From NCBI GenBank assembly GCA_019245555.1, contig JAFARH010000417.1, positions 1-5,793 of the forward strand: a stretch of DNA of 5,793 bases, given 5' to 3'. This DNA comes from Betaproteobacteria bacterium. GTDB taxonomy: Bacteria > Pseudomonadota > Gammaproteobacteria > Burkholderiales > SG8-39. Numbering within the stretch: the stretch's first letter is position 1; every line of letters begins with the position of its first letter. This document shows positions 5,451 to 5,793 of this stretch, in pieces. The position numbers and the translations under genes were made by a program. Under the pieces are notes generated by a model that searched no databases, was not told the DNA's origin, and saw only the letters and a program-made list of their open reading frames with translations.

Positions 5451-5793
5451 GCCGTTTTTTTCGCGGCAGCCGGTGCCTTGACTCCGGCGTCCGCCGCTTT
5501 CTTGCGGTTGGACTCGAGCTTCGCGTCCACCAGACGCACGGTCTCATCGAGCACCGGCGAGCGCATGCCCTTCTGCACGGCGATGGTCTGCACTAGGCGA
5601 TCGACCCGCTCGATGTTCGGTGCACCCGCGTCGAGCGCGCGCGCGGCCGACGACGGGCTGCCGAGGCTTTGCGCCGCCGCGGCGTATTTCTCGAACGGCA
5701 CCAAGTCCTTCTCATTCGCGCCGAGCGAGACACTGAGCTTTACGACCCAGTTGTACATGTCGCGCGAGGCCTGGAGATCGCTGTGCACGGCTT
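5447..5793 (-). CDS. Partial protein, C-terminal region; possibly ketopantoate-reductase-like helical domain with Lys/Ala-rich tail
   Basis: The frame is open to the right edge of the window, so the gene starts outside. A GTG at 5788 lacks a Shine-Dalgarno and is probably an internal valine codon. About 115 residues are visible. The first part contains MYNWVVKLSVSLGANEKD and looks mostly helical. The stretch encoded by about 5525-5665, SPSSAARALDAGAPNIERVD followed by RLVQ...GMRSPVLDETV, recalls by eye the C-terminal helical domain of ketopantoate reductase-like oxidoreductases (pattern S-S/M-x-x-D/R-L-x-A-G...I-E/D...G...P). This comparison is from memory and could be wrong; a helical-bundle protein of unknown function is the alternative. 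The last 20 residues are a basic, low-complexity tail (KKAADAGVKAPAAAKKTA), probably disordered. The gene converges on ntrC with a four-base stop overlap and is unlikely to share its regulation. Confidence 0.7.
   Translation of the reverse strand, partial: AVHSDLQASRDMYNWVVKLSVSLGANEKDLVPFEKYAAAAQSLGSPSSAARALDAGAPNIERVDRLVQTIAVQKGMRSPVLDETVRLVDAKLESNRKKAADAGVKAPAAAKKTA

Noticed and set aside
5455..5461. Seven-T run after ntrC as an intrinsic terminator
   Set aside because: The preceding bases offer only three-to-four-pair stems; the run is explained by the AAA/AAG lysine codons of the convergent gene.

Overview
This GC-rich window carries a chromosomal nitrogen-assimilation locus of a proteobacterium, most likely a betaproteobacterium. 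That placement is inferred from the gene order glnA, DUF4124-type gene, ntrB, ntrC, from a type I-beta glutamine synthetase with an adenylylation site, and from a rhodanese gene divergent from glnA. No sequence search was possible. There are no mobile elements, CRISPR arrays, tRNAs or rRNAs. No stretch longer than 300 bases lacks a gene.

Layout. Positions 1-417 (+) are the C-terminal half of uppP (undecaprenyl-diphosphatase), cut by the window edge. Positions 414-884 (-) are a single-domain rhodanese gene whose stop codon overlaps the uppP stop. The 163-base gap at 885-1047 holds the glnA control region: two tandem NtrC-type palindromes (centres about 893 and 923, 30 bp apart), a strong sigma-54 -24/-12 promoter at 972-987, and a clear Shine-Dalgarno. 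Positions 1048-2466 are glnA, followed by an intrinsic terminator at 2493-2523. Then come a small exported coiled-coil protein with a DUF4124-like head (2542-3012), ntrB/glnL (3013-4035) and ntrC/glnG (4032-5450), tightly packed on the + strand. On the - strand, 5447-5793 is the C-terminal part of a gene that enters from beyond the right edge. It may be a ketopantoate-reductase-like oxidoreductase, held at low confidence.

How it works together (family knowledge applied to these sequences). NtrB phosphorylates NtrC when nitrogen is scarce. NtrC-P binds the tandem sites and drives sigma-54 RNA polymerase at the glnA promoter. Glutamine synthetase is in turn tuned post-translationally by adenylylation at Tyr401. 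The hairpin after glnA probably lets only part of the transcription continue into DUF4124-ntrB-ntrC, a glnALG-like autoregulated arrangement with an extra envelope-protein gene inserted.

The most interesting local points are these. The upstream NtrC palindrome coincides with the ribosome-binding site of the divergent rhodanese gene, so one sequence may act as DNA enhancer and RNA hairpin. The exported coiled-coil protein has no known function and sits inside a nitrogen-control operon. An inverted repeat spans the sigma-54 promoter. Nothing here amounts to a clearly new biological system; this is mainly a conserved locus with unusual regulatory overlaps.
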